Shown here: piece by piece, positions 13,501-24,440 of the stretch
How positions within the stretch are numbered: the stretch's first letter is position 1
How the letters are laid out: each line of letters starts with the position of its first letter
Assembly (NCBI GenBank): GCA_034769895.1
Contig: JAWRYS010001445.1
Span: 124,001-188,000 of the forward strand
Origin: Magicicada septendecula
Taxonomy: Eukaryota; Arthropoda; Insecta; Hemiptera; Cicadidae
DNA: 64,000 bases
Direction of reading: 5' to 3'
The notes under the pieces: model-generated
Seen by the model: only the letters and a program-made list of their open reading frames with translations
Databases searched by the model: none
Told to the model about the DNA's origin: nothing
Position numbers and translations under genes: made by a program

Positions 13501-13923
13501 ACCATTACTGGTCATCTCTAACGACACCTGTTTCTTTATAGATTTATTCTGCCTTCCCGTCGCTCCGACTAGTACAATGTTATTTATAGGCAGAGTGGGT
13601 ATGGGTAGATTACTATTCTGTTTAATTCTCTCTAACTCCACACTGTCTATCAACGATACGTTTGATCCTGTATCAATTAGTAATGTTGCATCTATACCAT
13701 TTATATCTGCCTTAATTTGTACTATACCATTATTTCCTTTATTATGATTTTCAACTATATTATCCCTCTCTTCTAACAATTCCTCCCTAATATCTCTGAG
13801 ATAATTATTTGTTCCCAATGTCATTGTCCTGTCTTTGTCCTGTCTATTTTTGCGTTCAGTTACCCCATAATATTGGATCAGCGAAGGGCTGTCTTCCTTT
13901 TTCACTGCCGCGTCTAGTTTAAA
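10513..13923 (-). pseudogene. pol: Element A pol (protease-RT-RNase H-integrase), two frameshifts
   Basis: An 838-codon frame (13905-11389) carries an aspartic protease with LLIDTGSN, an RT with LPFGLINS and the YVDD active site, an RNase H with LNCDASNVSLGA, and the start of the integrase zinc domain (YHDRYGHMG). The integrase then continues in two other frames: 11431-11057 (CDIC; FLDICGPFPRSGG with the first catalytic Asp; IITDHGTQFKG with the second) and 11049-10513 (NPAERVLRE with the catalytic Glu, then a chromatin/C-terminal tail). Both breaks fall at homopolymer runs: an A5 run near 11431-11435 and a G5 run near 11103-11107, read on the minus strand. Translation is expected to enter by -1 frameshift from gag at 13917-13923, so no separate pol start codon is needed. 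About 60-70% of residues look shared with the B/C Pol by eye. Confidence 0.92.
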
Positions 13924-14104
13924 TGAGCACCTGTCTCATTTGCCCGGTCTCCTGGAACATTGGGTTGCTGACTTGTTTATGGTTCCTGTCTAACCTCTGG
14001 ATTGCCAATAATAGGTCGGGTATTTGTTGTATTACTCTGGTTACCTTGCGTCTGCTGTGGGTAATACACGTAAGTCGGTAAATTGGCCAATACACGTAAA
14101 TCGG
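13914..14104 (-). pseudogene. gag: Element A gag, 3' remnant
   Basis: The minus strand reads an Asn/Gln/Thr-rich tail (YPQQTQGNQSNTTNTRP, then IIGNPEVRQEP) that ends GAHLN before a TAG stop at 13914-13916. One further in-frame stop lies inside the tail. The ending HLN-stop is the same as in the B and C Gag, and no zinc knuckle is seen. Upstream of 14104 the sequence jumps straight into LTR, so the rest of gag is deleted. Confidence 0.7.
13917..13923 (-). promoter_or_regulatory. Gag-pol -1 frameshift slippery site, element A
   Basis: The minus strand reads TTTAAAC followed at once by TAG, the gag stop. The heptamer lies in the X_XXY_YYZ phase relative to gag (T TTA AAC). The -1 frame continues open into pol. 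The arrangement is identical to elements B and C. Confidence 0.8.
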
Positions 14105-14300
14105 TTCACTTAAACAATATATATGGGGTTTGAGTCTTAGTCATAGTCTTTGTCGTTTTTTCATGTTAATGATATTAATTATCGGACAATATTACAAAAT
14201 TTTTCGGATTACTTGGGTTCGATACTGTTCACCTCACCTTCCTCTCATGATAATTTACTTTGCAATTAAATTCCTTTATGGAACGTTCTGTGACGTTACA
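14105..14300 (-). repeat. Element A 5' LTR remnant
   Basis: This 196-bp stretch is nearly identical to 9399-9594 and begins, on the minus strand, with TGTAACG at 14300. It stops abruptly at 14105 where gag tail sequence begins, showing a deletion that removed the rest of the LTR, the primer-binding site and most of gag. Confidence 0.85.
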
Positions 14301-14304
14301 ATAT

Positions 14305-16827
14305 GCGTACCCGTTGGTTATTCGCTATTTTTCATATCATCATCATCATCTTTAGCAAGAATTAAACCAAAACGATAATTTGATCCGGTCACAAGCAGAT
14401 AGACTAGACCTGGTCACCCCAATGCTTCTTCAGGCGCCCCACATCTCTCCGTCCTTCGGATTATAATTCCATAGTTGTTTGGAAATACGGCAGTCATCCA
14501 TTCGGTTATGTTGTAACTCTTTTAGCAGATACTGGGAGATTCTATCAAATATACTCATAAGAGGCTACTTAGTTTGTGCCGCACATCGAAATTTGTCTGC
14601 AGATTTTCTCTAGGATATTTAGAAGATCTTCGACTGGTTGCCGCTCAGCGGCAACTGTGTGGAAAATATATTTAAATGAAGCGCTGAGGGTACAGAGGAG
14701 ACAAGAAAATATATCAGCATGGAAATTCAAGTAGGAAAAGAGATCATTTTTATGAAGATTGGGTTACGTTTTTGCAAGAAAATGAGGATGTTTTTCAGTA
14801 TAAGATATTACATTTATTACAAGGATATGCATGGAAATGTGAAACTCTTAAAACAAGCTGATAAATGTTTTAAGTGTTGTGCATTGGAATTGAACCTCAG
14901 TTCATTAGTTCTGCGCATGTTCAGTGAATCCGATATATTTTCAACGTCTGTCAGTGTGTTAGTGTGTCGTGAGTCATCGAGACTTGCGTGCGTCCTTGAC
15001 GGCCATCCATCGATGTATACTACAGTATATGGATCGCGTGCTGCATTCACTGAATACGGTCCGACCGGTGCAACAGTGGGAGGCAAGAACACTGCGTATG
15101 ATACATACTGTACCTGTGTACAAAGTCTGAATTTTCTGCTTTGTTATAGCTTTTGTTGCTTTAGCGGACCATATTTTGCGTTAAATGGTATAGTTATGTC
15201 ATTTTAACAATAAAATTAATGACTCCAAAGTGGGAGGTGTTTAATAAAGTCTTTTCCAAAATAAACACATTTTGTGTCACTGTAAGATTTCAGTATTCTG
15301 ACACATTATTTCAGTTCATCGCCAAGTTCTGTTGCGTTCATAAACAGTTCTATTGCGTTCTTATTTCTGAACGTTTAATCTTGAAGCCAGACGAATAAAG
15401 ATAAGAATAAGGGAAACAAAGAATAAAAGACGTGAGCCGAAAATTTTAAAATGTTTATTGTGTAGAAGAAGCTGGCCTATACGTTCGCCATGGTCGTTAA
15501 AGTTTTCAATAAGCAATGCTAATTTACATTATTATTTTTTTATTTAATTTAATTAGCTACGTATAAACTGTATAAAAATTGTTTACATTAAACATTACTA
15601 AATAATATAAATTTATTTGAAATATGTTTGCTAAACACTGTGCGGCAAAGTTTTTGCAAGCTGATATAATCATTTTTTATTCTTATTAAGTTTACTGTCA
15701 GATGTAATCAATAAATTATACATATATTTTACAATCTTTAAAACGTCTGATGACGCTCTAATTAATTTTCCGCTAGACACAAAGTCAGTAAAGTGAGTGT
15801 AAACGCTCAAGTTATTGTCATCTGCTATCAGTAAATGAATTCACTCTTCACACCTTAACTTCGAAATATATTTTTTTACAATAAAGCCACACAGATAATA
15901 CAGAATGTTATCCTTACAGAATGACCTAACGTCTTTAACCATATTCATAATTCCCTTAAAGTTTTTAATTTCTTCAATATCCGTTTCATTGAAATCTTTC
16001 TCTACTTCTAAAAAACTCATTATTGAAGTTTGGTTAATGAAATCAAAATCTAAACAATTACTTTTGTTAGCTCTTCATAAGCACAAATTTTCAGTAGAAC
16101 TGCCGCAAATGTAATAATTGTAAGGTGTTAAAATAGTGCATTACTGACTGAATGACTCGTTTAGTACACGTGCTTAGAACCAAACGCTTTATTCTCCCGA
16201 TGGTGGGGGAAGCTGTACGTGCGTCGGAACGTTTTCTGCCTTTCACTTTGCCTGTCAGCACGCGATGGCGCTTCATCATAGGTGTGGTGTGTCATGAGCG
16301 TTGTGTTTTGTCGCTATGTCAATTTCGTTACCGTCTACGTTAGCGTCGTTCCAATGAAACATTGACGACTAACGTAGTAAGGTACTGTGCTATGTTTAGT
16401 TCTTTAATTACACATTTTAAAATCAAAGTTATAAGTTGCGTACAAAATTTTGCATTAATTAAACACAGTCCGCATAAACATTTGTGCTTACCACCTGGCG
16501 TGAGCAAAGTGGTATATGCCCCCAACCTGGAACTTACAGGCATGTTTTATTTGTTTTTTACGTGTGTGATAAATACCAGCGTCTTTTTACTATAAGCCTC
16601 ATAACGTACACATTTTAGGTTTCCGGGCCGGGTAGTAGAACCTTCGTTAAAGTTGGATTCCTTTGTTCAGCAACAAGTACTTTTGTCATATATACGGGAA
16701 TTGGCTTCAGTGCTGTCTTGAATTGAATTGAAGCGGGTTTAAATATGTAATTCAGTTTGGGGTTTTAGCTGTGCGTCGCTTAAAGTTAAATGTAACGCTA
16801 ACTGACTTTGTCCAGTCTTATCGCTAA
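14305..16827. other. No gene recognised
   Basis: AT-rich DNA. A 162-codon plus-strand frame (14719-15207) and frames of 60-77 codons near 16.1-16.6 kb have no recognisable domain. The part nearest 16.8 kb may hold 5' sequence of the BEL/Pao element, but I see no clear LTR or primer-binding site. Confidence 0.4.
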
Positions 16828-18915
16828 GTGCCTCAACCAGTTTTATCAAAAACGCCTTCGTCATTGTTTACAACCGTCGGATTTAAAACCTTTCAACTGC
16901 TTCCGCATCGTTATAAAATAAAACAAGATGTCACTCCCCAATTGTTTAAGAACTTATCTTTTGAACCTAATATTCTACTTAACAAAGCCAAACGTCTACA
17001 CAAAACAATACTTTCATTTTTTAACGCAAACGGTCAGACGTTAGACAAAACCAATTATGATGTAGTTTGTAAACAACGTAATGATGTTAACAAAACAATT
17101 TTACAAATTAAACTAAAATTTAATTTCGTAAATTAAAGTAAATTTCCTTTAACAAATTAAACTAAATGTAACATGTCACTTAAGTACTGTTAACTTAGAC
17201 ATCGATGTCGACAACTTGTCAGGCAAATGCAGTGATACTTTCTGTCAATTTAAAATAACTGAAAACCCCAAACAAAACCGTCAAATACTACAACTCGAAA
17301 TATAAAAACTCCTAGATTTACTTTCCCAATGTTTGATAGAAATAGCCTACTTCAGACTGAATGAATATTCAGAATTTATTTATATCAATGTCGACCACTC
17401 TGGAAATTTAAAATTCTGTAAAAAATTGCAAATTTTAAGGCCTATTTGTCTGGTCATACGCTTAAACTGGTTCAGTCTCTGCCGATTACTTCAGCTAATT
17501 ACAAAAAAACTTACGAAATACTCAATACACGATTTTCAAAGAAACGCTCTTGTGCAAACCTCGTTTATAGTCAAATGAAAACTTATGAAGTTAGTTCTGA
17601 CAGGCATGAAACCATAAAACATTTGTTAGCCACATTTCAGTCATCAGTGAACGCGCTCAAAAGTTTGGACATTGACTTGAAAGAGTTTTCTGCTCTTTCA
17701 GCTAACTTTACGTAAAGTTTCCCCTGATACATGTTTGGGTTTCGAACAAAATTGTGACAGCACGACTTTGCCATCCTACCAATGTTTAATAGACTTTTTG
17801 ATAAATTTTGAAAGGTCATACGATATCATCAAATCAGAATCGCCACCCTCTTCACCAGTCTTAAAGCAAAAGTCAATTAACAATCCTAATTGTGAAAAAA
17901 ACCTAATGTGGGCCAAAACGTAACGCTAATGAGGCTCCCAGAACATTGTTGTCACAAGCACAGAATTATTCTACCAGATGTTTTGCATGCCAAGGTGTGC
18001 TCAGAAGTTTTTCCTGTAACTGGTTTACTAAAATGTCTGTCGATGAACGTTATAACGTAGTCAAACAACAAAAGATTTGCTTCGCGTGTTTCGCCGCACA
18101 TAACAGCGCACCTCCAGCAGTCAATGTGGAGGCAAAAGACACAATATATTATTGTGTAACGAAGAATCCAAGGTTTAAACGTTGTCAACTTCACTAAACG
18201 TTAGCCAGTCTTCGTCCACGTCGCCACCAGAGCCTTCACATGTCACAAGTACATTATCACACCAGTCGCAAACGCCATTTTCTGGTGACGTCACACTCCC
18301 TTACGGTGTTAATAACAATGTTCTTTTAAGTACCGCCAAGATCCTAATGGAAGATGCTTTCGGACATCGCCAAACCGTTCACCGTGTCTTAGATTCCGGA
18401 AGGCAGAGTAGTATTATTACTTCTAAGTGTGTTGAACATCTTGGACTAACCAAAAATTGAATCGATCTGCTGTTAAATGGAGTCAGCTTGTAGGAAATTA
18501 AAATTGAAGATATTGTTGACATACAAGTTTTAGCAAAAGGGCCTAAATACCGACCTGTTTACACACAAATTCTAGTAATGTTTGAGACTGCAGCAGAGCT
18601 ACTTACCTGCTGAATGTTTGGCTCAAGATGTATATTCAATGTTTGCTCTCGTTTCGATCTGTGTCAGATACTAATGCCTGTCACGCCTGCATTCCCTACC
18701 TTTCGAGTCAACCCTCAACCACCATTTTCGTCAACCGGAATAGATTTTGCCGGTCTACTTATGACCAAACATGTATAAAGCACCATATATGTGTAAAGCA
18801 CGCATCTACAAAGGGTATTTATGTGTCTTTGGTTTTATCTCTACCAAAGGTGTCCATTTAGACTATGTCACCTCACTGTTTACCGAAGCTCTCCAAGCAA
18901 CTTTCGGCCGAATAT
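16828..18915 (+). pseudogene. BEL/Pao retrotransposon remnant (gag, protease, piece of integrase)
   Basis: Co-linear fragments of a BEL/Pao polyprotein appear in shifting frames. A gag N-terminal part lies at 16828-17136. The gag core (LSGHTLKLVQSLPITSANY, about 17440-17560) matches the conserved block of BEL/Pao Gag (DUF1759 type). A Cys/His-rich knuckle region (CFACQG, then CFACFAAHNS) lies at about 17970-18110. A retropepsin of the A17 type (VLLSTAKILMED, then VLDSGRQSSIIT) lies at about 18320-18430. From about 18673 the sequence is integrase-like (FRVNPQPPFSSTGIDFAG, then VHLDYVTSLFTEAL). The RT and RNase H, normally about 1.5-2 kb between protease and integrase, are missing. Many stops and frame changes show the copy is dead. 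Confidence 0.85.
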
Positions 18916-18920
18916 AACAA

Positions 18921-20172
18921 GCAAAAATAAATATAACAGTGTAACATATTCTATAACATTTTGTAATAATGTTTTACAAGCATTACAGCTGTGTAATGTC
19001 ATGTAAATGTACACCGGAATGCCAGAAGTCATACATTTTGTGTGGCATAATGTTCTGGTATGGAGCACGACACCTTACTTGTTGTACAGTTTTGTCACTT
19101 ATATTCGCTGACGCAGTAAGAAGCTAAATAAAGTGCCACGTTGTGTGGAGATGAAATGTTCCTTCCCGACCCGCTTAAGTACCGCTATAAAAACACACTC
19201 CCAACGACGTCTGACTAACAGAACTCTCCTAACGATAACTGCTTAGCTCTACTCTTGGACTGCGTGTTTTCTCAATTATAGAACGCTTTACATTCCTCTT
19301 AGTGTTTGTAATGTTCTACTTTTCAGCGCTCTTGAAAGTCATACAGAAATTGAACTAGAATAATGCTAGTAAGAAAATATTTATATATGTCCGATTATTA
19401 ATAAAATTTAACAAATTGACACATACGAGAGACATCCGCAGAGTTAGTTTTCCCACTTTACAATGAAATACAAGCAACTTGGATAAATAAAAAAAGTTAT
19501 TAACATAAAACCGTCTGTGAACCATTTTCTACATAGTCTCAATTCTTATTTAGGCACTTTCAAACAGTAGCACAATTTTCCATAGAAAATCGTTTCATGT
19601 TTCCACAGCCAGGACCTGACTACTTGCATAATTTTCTATCATTCTCCAGTGTTTTTCTTCCTAAATGTACCTTGAAGTAAGTAAAAGAGTATAATTGAGA
19701 AGAATCTGGTTAATTTTTAGAAATTTCCCGTCCAAATTTATTCAGAATTTCTGTGTCTAACAACCTCATGACGACGACCACTGATGTGTATGAAGCACAT
19801 TTTTGTACAATTTTCCAGGCGTTTTCCTTTTCAACGCATTTCTAATTTCTAGAAGTCCTTAGTTGACAGTTATCCGTTTTGGCGGGTTGTCTATTAGCAG
19901 AATGTTTAAACATTCTTAAAAATCGAATGATAGGGGGCTTAGAATAAGGCCCAACATCTGATATTACAGTCGTGACTACGTAGCTTGAGCCAAGAAATAT
20001 GGCTTCCTGGCATATATAGCCTAAGACTCCTATCGCACACTCACTGAGAGCGACCTATTATATAAAATAATAATTTTACTTGCAGAAGTACTAAGTGTTT
20101 GAAGAACAGAAAGCTGCAAGAAACATTTAAGAGCTACTTACAAAATAACTAAATAAATAAATATATATATAT
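18921..20172. other. Non-coding; possible BEL LTR and promoter-like motif
   Basis: No gene is recognised. A TGTAAC start near 18940 and a TATA-type motif followed by a start-site-like segment (ctataaaaacacactcccaa, about 19183-19202) could belong to an LTR, but no second copy is present to prove it. The right end is a short (TA)n run that abuts the LTR of element B. Confidence 0.35.
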
Positions 20173-22404
20173 TGTAACGCAACAGAAATGCTAGCATTCA
20201 TGTTACGTAAAAGACGGTTCACAGAATAATAAACAAATTGATATTTAAACCCATAATAGAACAGAGATCCAATAATTACAATTATAATCATAGACAAAAT
20301 TAAATAAGGATGCAAGGTAGTGTTGACTAGAATAAACGAACCTGTAAGATAAATAATAGCTAATGATATATGTTTAATGAAAAGCAAAACAAAAAATGAA
20401 ACAATGACTTAATTTATGGTAATAACAAATAAGAATTTTGTGTTAAGAAGTATTATTTTATGACAAAAATGTTATGATAAAGTTTATGTGATGTTATATC
20501 AAATATGTGTTGAGTTAATGAAAAATAATGAAACAAGTTGTATTATTCAATGACTGTCGTAGAATGAAGTGTGAGGCAGTTAATCAATGTTCATAAATTC
20601 GAATTTTGTTGTATGTGATCAAGAGATCAAGATAAAATTGTTATTAGATATAGAAAAATAATTGTTTATATAAGTGCTAATAATTAAGATTTGATTGTAT
20701 GTATGAATTTATATAAAAGGGACTATAGACGCATAACAGACATAAACACAGGTAGATCAGTTTACAATAAAAGGCCTAATAGGCAAAACTACTATATAAA
20801 CACTCATAACATAAAGATTAGGTGCATCAATTAATAATATTTAATAAAATTTATACAAATTATAATAATACCGTAATGCCATAATATCGATTGGTAAAAT
20901 ATAATATCGAAGGTGGATTAAATATAATAAAAAAGAAAAAAAGCGGACTTATATCAAAAAATCAATAGAATATGTGTATAAAGTAATAAACCAACTATCG
21001 GTAAAGTTACATCCCGATAGGACAGCAAATTGATAAAGAATAGATAAAAAATATATGAAAGAAACACTATATAGTCAAAACATATGGAAGGCGGAAATTA
21101 TTATATGTTGCTAGGGACGAAAAATAAGAACAAGAAGTTGTTGATTTTTAGACAAGACAAGAATTGCTTTGAATAAACTGAATGTGATGAGATTAAAAAA
21201 CCCAAGAATAATCTATTTAATCATAATATTATAATTATCAGAGACGATTATAAAGTACAAGATTCTCATGATAATAGTTACGTCTAACACCAATACAGAT
21301 TAACCAAATAACACTACAATCTGAATAATAAGAGAGAGTAAATAACTGAAGTCTACAAGAAAGAACTTGAACTGTCCCATATCCGAAGGGAATTGATGAG
21401 ATATTAATCAAATAGAAAGAATTAACAGTAACACAACTCATAATATTCACAACACCAGAAATTATAACCTTGCAAATACACGGAACAACACTATTGCTTC
21501 AACCGAAGGAAGAACTTATTTGGATCCTGGCGGTGTAGAAGAAACATCAATCGGCCTGTAAATCAATCCACAAGCTGTATTCCGAAGTGGACAGGACAAG
21601 AATTACTCTTATTAAACCGAAGAAAGAAAAACCGTACTGCATAATCATCCAAAACATTAAATTTAGCGATCAACCGCCTACACGATTTGCTTCGTTCCAG
21701 TCTGGTAAATTATATTATATTGATCATACTAAATACACAACACATAAATTTTGTAAATCTTGCATTCTTATCTATGTATTTTTAGTCTTCCCCACAGTTA
21801 CAAGAACCTTCACACCCTGAAATAAATTAAATACAAATCAAAACATAATATATAAACAAATATAAATAAAGGATTAAAATAATCAACAATCGATACCTGA
21901 AGTCTATAGTCCAAGCATATGTTAATTAGCACATATCTTATTTAATGTGAATTAAGTAAACAAATAAAGAAACTTTATATATTTGTCAAATCTTGTTATT
22001 TGGAGTATGGTTTAGTGAACTGGGAACAAAAAGTAACTGAATAAGTATAGAATAAATGGTTAATATAAACATCGAAATAACCTATGAGTTTCGTTGAGCC
22101 GATACTGCAGCGCTTATAGCGGAATTATCTGACACCAAAGAGGGAGCGTAAAATTACGAAATTAGACAGATCTCTCTTCAAGGTATAATAGGGTTGGATG
22201 AAATTGTAGAATAACGATTAAGTTGTTTAAGTTCTAGGCACACTAACACTGATAATTATTAAAGAGTTAAGTTAATATTAGTTAATTACATCCATATATT
22301 CCACAACTCCAAATATCTCCGAGATTTATATAATTAAAGTTATACAAAACAGATTGACAAATACAACAGTGGGGTTTTAAGGAGAGGAAACCCGTTTAGA
22401 TACA
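20173..22404 (+). repeat. Element B 5' LTR (2232 bp as drawn)
   Basis: It begins TGTAACGCAACAG directly after a (TA)n run and ends AGATACA just before a primer-binding-site-like sequence, giving matching TGTA...TACA termini. A TATA motif (tataaaag, 20712-20719) and an AATAAA signal (20766-20771) suggest U3 and R lie in the first 600 bp. The 3' boundary is less certain because B and C repeat throughout. A shorter LTR followed by a long leader is possible, as the related element A LTR may be only about 0.7 kb. Confidence 0.7.
20712..20771 (+). promoter_or_regulatory. LTR promoter and polyadenylation motifs (element B)
   Basis: TATAAAAG at 20712-20719 is followed by AATAAA at 20766-20771 inside the LTR. 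The same pair occurs in the middle LTR at 29731-29738 and 29785-29790. This is the usual U3/R arrangement of an LTR; transcription itself is inferred. Confidence 0.5.
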
Positions 22405-22407
22405 AAT

Positions 22408-22425
22408 TGGCGCTCAACTTGTGTA
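22408..22425 (+). promoter_or_regulatory. Primer-binding site, element B
   Basis: TGGCGCTCAACTTGTGTA follows the LTR terminus TACA by three bases. It resembles the tRNA-Lys-type retroelement primer-binding site (TGGCGCCCAAC...). The tRNA match is from memory and approximate. Confidence 0.55.
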
Positions 22426-22496
22426 GGGCTTAAGTTAAGTAACTATAAGTATAATAACATTACTTAACCAGAGCAGGCAACTGTGGGAGAGTATAC

Positions 22497-24440
22497 ATGC
22501 ATACCAGAGGTAGATCAAGGATTAGGGCAGGAGAAACGGAGAAGGAAATAGACGAACAAGAACAGGAAATAGAACTAATAACGGATAGTGAAATGGAACA
22601 ACAGACAGACGAAATAGCGGAACCTGAAATTATTACGGACAAGGAAAAGGAAATAATTGAAGAAGTTGCCCACGGGGATCAACCAGATAAGCCTAACCAA
22701 AAGGAAGACTTGAGTATACAGGAAATGTTTAAACTAATATTGGAAAAATCAAAGCAGCAGGAGGAAAACTCAAAGAGACTGGAGGAAAAATTAGATAAAA
22801 CAAACGAGGAGAATTTTAAGAAACAGGAGGAAAAATTAGATAAAATAAATGAGGAAATTAAGGAAAAATTAGATAAAACAAATGAGGAAACTAAAGAAAC
22901 ATCAAGACAAATGAACGAAAGGTTAAACCAAATTCACGAAAGGTTAGATAGGAATGATGAGGGTTTAAAACAAATGAAAGAAGACATCTTACAAATACAT
23001 GAAGAAAATTTAAGGCAAATTAATGAAAAAATTGAGAATATTCATGTGACAGTTAACCAGAAGGTAGACCAAAATAATGAGGAAAGAAAGTTAGAAATAG
23101 CCAAAACAAATGAAGGGTTAGAAAAAACTAACGAAACAATAGTACAGGTTCGTGAAGAATTACAGAATAAAATTAATGACACAAAAATTGAGAATAAAAC
23201 ATTGGTCGAAGAAATCCAACAGGAAACTGTCGAAAAATATGAGCAAATTAAAAACGAAGTACATCAGGTACGGGAGGAGAATAAGGAAGGCATTACACAA
23301 ATACAGACAGACATGGGCGAACGACTCGAAAGAGTCTATGGCAATTTAAATAGTATGGAAGGTCAAATCAATACCAATAAAAATAATATAGAAGAAATTA
23401 GTAGACGTGAATTACAATTACAGGAAGAAGTAGATTCATGGCGGGATAGGACATGCCAACATAGTCACACAAATAACCATAAGAACCGAGAATCGATTAA
23501 TTTTCGTAATTACAAGCGCAATCCTATGGAATTTTTAAAGAGATTGGAAGAGGTGATCATAAGAAATAGAGAGAATCGCTGGAGTATTATACGAAGCATG
23601 ATTGATGAAACGTTTAAAGATACTTATGATAATTGGTGGACAGCGGTGCGTCCGGATATACTGGACATGACTGAGTTCAAAAAACAATTTAAGGAGAAGT
23701 ATTGGTCTGAATCGACCCAGAACATGATTAGGAATAATTTGAGTAACGGTCGATACGAAACAAATGTAGGCCAGTCCCCTACTTCATACTTTTTAGGAAA
23801 AGTATGTATGGCGCGGAACTTAGAGCCCAGAATTCCCGAAGAATGTTTGGTGATACAACTATCCTATCATTACGAGGAAGGGATAAAAAATGCGCGTATG
23901 TGTAGTCAAATCAAAACGATTCCAGCCATGGCCAAATTCTTGGAGAATTATGAGCACGAGAACCAATACCAAAGAAATAGAATGCTAAATCATAAATATC
24001 AGAAGTATGATAATAACGCGCCACCAACCAATTCTCATAATAACGATCGCAATCGACCTGCGCAGAACGTTAATACTAATAGAACACAAAATGAAAACGC
24101 GAATAATAATTCCAGAACCTATAATTATCGCGGCAATAACAATTACAATTATCGTGATAGTCGCAATAATAGAGGAGATGGGGACAGACGACCCAATAAT
24201 TATAGACATAACGTCAATTATATCTACTCCAGACCTCAAGGTAATCAGCGACGATACTACCCAAGGAGTTACCGATATGACAACCATTATGACCAATCTC
24301 GGCATGAAGTCAACTACTCACATGATGGAAATTATAGGATAGCAGAACATAATACGGAGGATCGCACTGAAACAGTACAAAATCAACACAGTAATCAAAA
24401 TGAAAATAGAGAAGAGGGAGTAAGCCCTCATTTAAACTAA
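22497..24440 (+). CDS. gag: Gag polyprotein, element B (647 codons)
   Basis: An intact frame encodes the structural protein expected to build the cytoplasmic particle. Residues about 75-310 are a long Glu/Lys/Gln/Asn-rich coiled coil with repeated EEKLDKTNEE-type units. Residues about 330-500 look like a capsid region (NPMEFLKRLEEVI, then WSIIRSMID, FKKQFKEKYW, VIQLSYHYEEGI). The last 140 residues are rich in Asn, Arg and Tyr (for example YNYRGNNNYNYRDSRNN) and probably bind RNA in place of the usual CCHC zinc knuckle, which is absent. The start ATG at 22497 is the first in frame, about 70 bp after the primer-binding site. The frame ends SPHLN, with the -1 slippery site overlapping its last codons. 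The element C copy differs at only a handful of residues. Confidence 0.93.
   Translation: MHTRGRSRIRAGETEKEIDEQEQEIELITDSEMEQQTDEIAEPEIITDKEKEIIEEVAHGDQPDKPNQKEDLSIQEMFKLILEKSKQQEENSKRLEEKLDKTNEENFKKQEEKLDKINEEIKEKLDKTNEETKETSRQMNERLNQIHERLDRNDEGLKQMKEDILQIHEENLRQINEKIENIHVTVNQKVDQNNEERKLEIAKTNEGLEKTNETIVQVREELQNKINDTKIENKTLVEEIQQETVEKYEQIKNEVHQVREENKEGITQIQTDMGERLERVYGNLNSMEGQINTNKNNIEEISRRELQLQEEVDSWRDRTCQHSHTNNHKNRESINFRNYKRNPMEFLKRLEEVIIRNRENRWSIIRSMIDETFKDTYDNWWTAVRPDILDMTEFKKQFKEKYWSESTQNMIRNNLSNGRYETNVGQSPTSYFLGKVCMARNLEPRIPEECLVIQLSYHYEEGIKNARMCSQIKTIPAMAKFLENYEHENQYQRNRMLNHKYQKYDNNAPPTNSHNNDRNRPAQNVNTNRTQNENANNNSRTYNYRGNNNYNYRDSRNNRGDGDRRPNNYRHNVNYIYSRPQGNQRRYYPRSYRYDNHYDQSRHEVNYSHDGNYRIAEHNTEDRTETVQNQHSNQNENREEGVSPHLN
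24431..24437 (+). promoter_or_regulatory. Gag-pol -1 frameshift slippery site, element B
   Basis: TTTAAAC is phased T TTA AAC relative to gag and is followed directly by the gag stop TAA at 24438. After a -1 slip the frame runs cta-ata-gag-gca-gtg and stays open into pol. About nine bases downstream, CAGTG can pair with CACTG (roughly 24447-24475) in a short stem. UUUAAAC is a canonical -1 slippery heptamer. Confidence 0.85.

Larger units (their letters stand above)
8888..14300 (-). mobile_element. Element A: decayed Ty3/Gypsy LTR retrotransposon
   Basis: In minus-strand order: a 196-bp remnant of the 5' LTR (14300 down to 14105), the tail of gag, pol (13923-10513), a 0.9-kb 3' untranslated region, a polypurine tract (9607-9595), and a 3' LTR starting TGTAACG at 9594. 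The two LTR starts match over about 196 bp (14105-14300 and 9399-9594). The outer bases beside the two proposed ends are ATAT (14301-14304 and 8884-8887), consistent with a 4-bp target duplication, but in AT-rich DNA this is weak. The left end at 8888 is therefore tentative. The rest of the 5' LTR, the primer-binding site and most of gag have been deleted. It shares LTR start, polypurine tract and frameshift signal with elements B and C. Confidence 0.85.

Noticed and set aside
14719..15207. 162-codon plus-strand frame as a host gene
   Set aside because: No recognisable motif, an overlapping antisense frame, and no promoter or splice context. A lineage-specific exon cannot be excluded.
23985..24342. 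Antisense and alternative frames (106 and 111 codons) over the gag tail of B, repeated in C
   Set aside because: Shadows of the AAT/CGA-rich gag tail; they have the Ile-rich composition expected of that.
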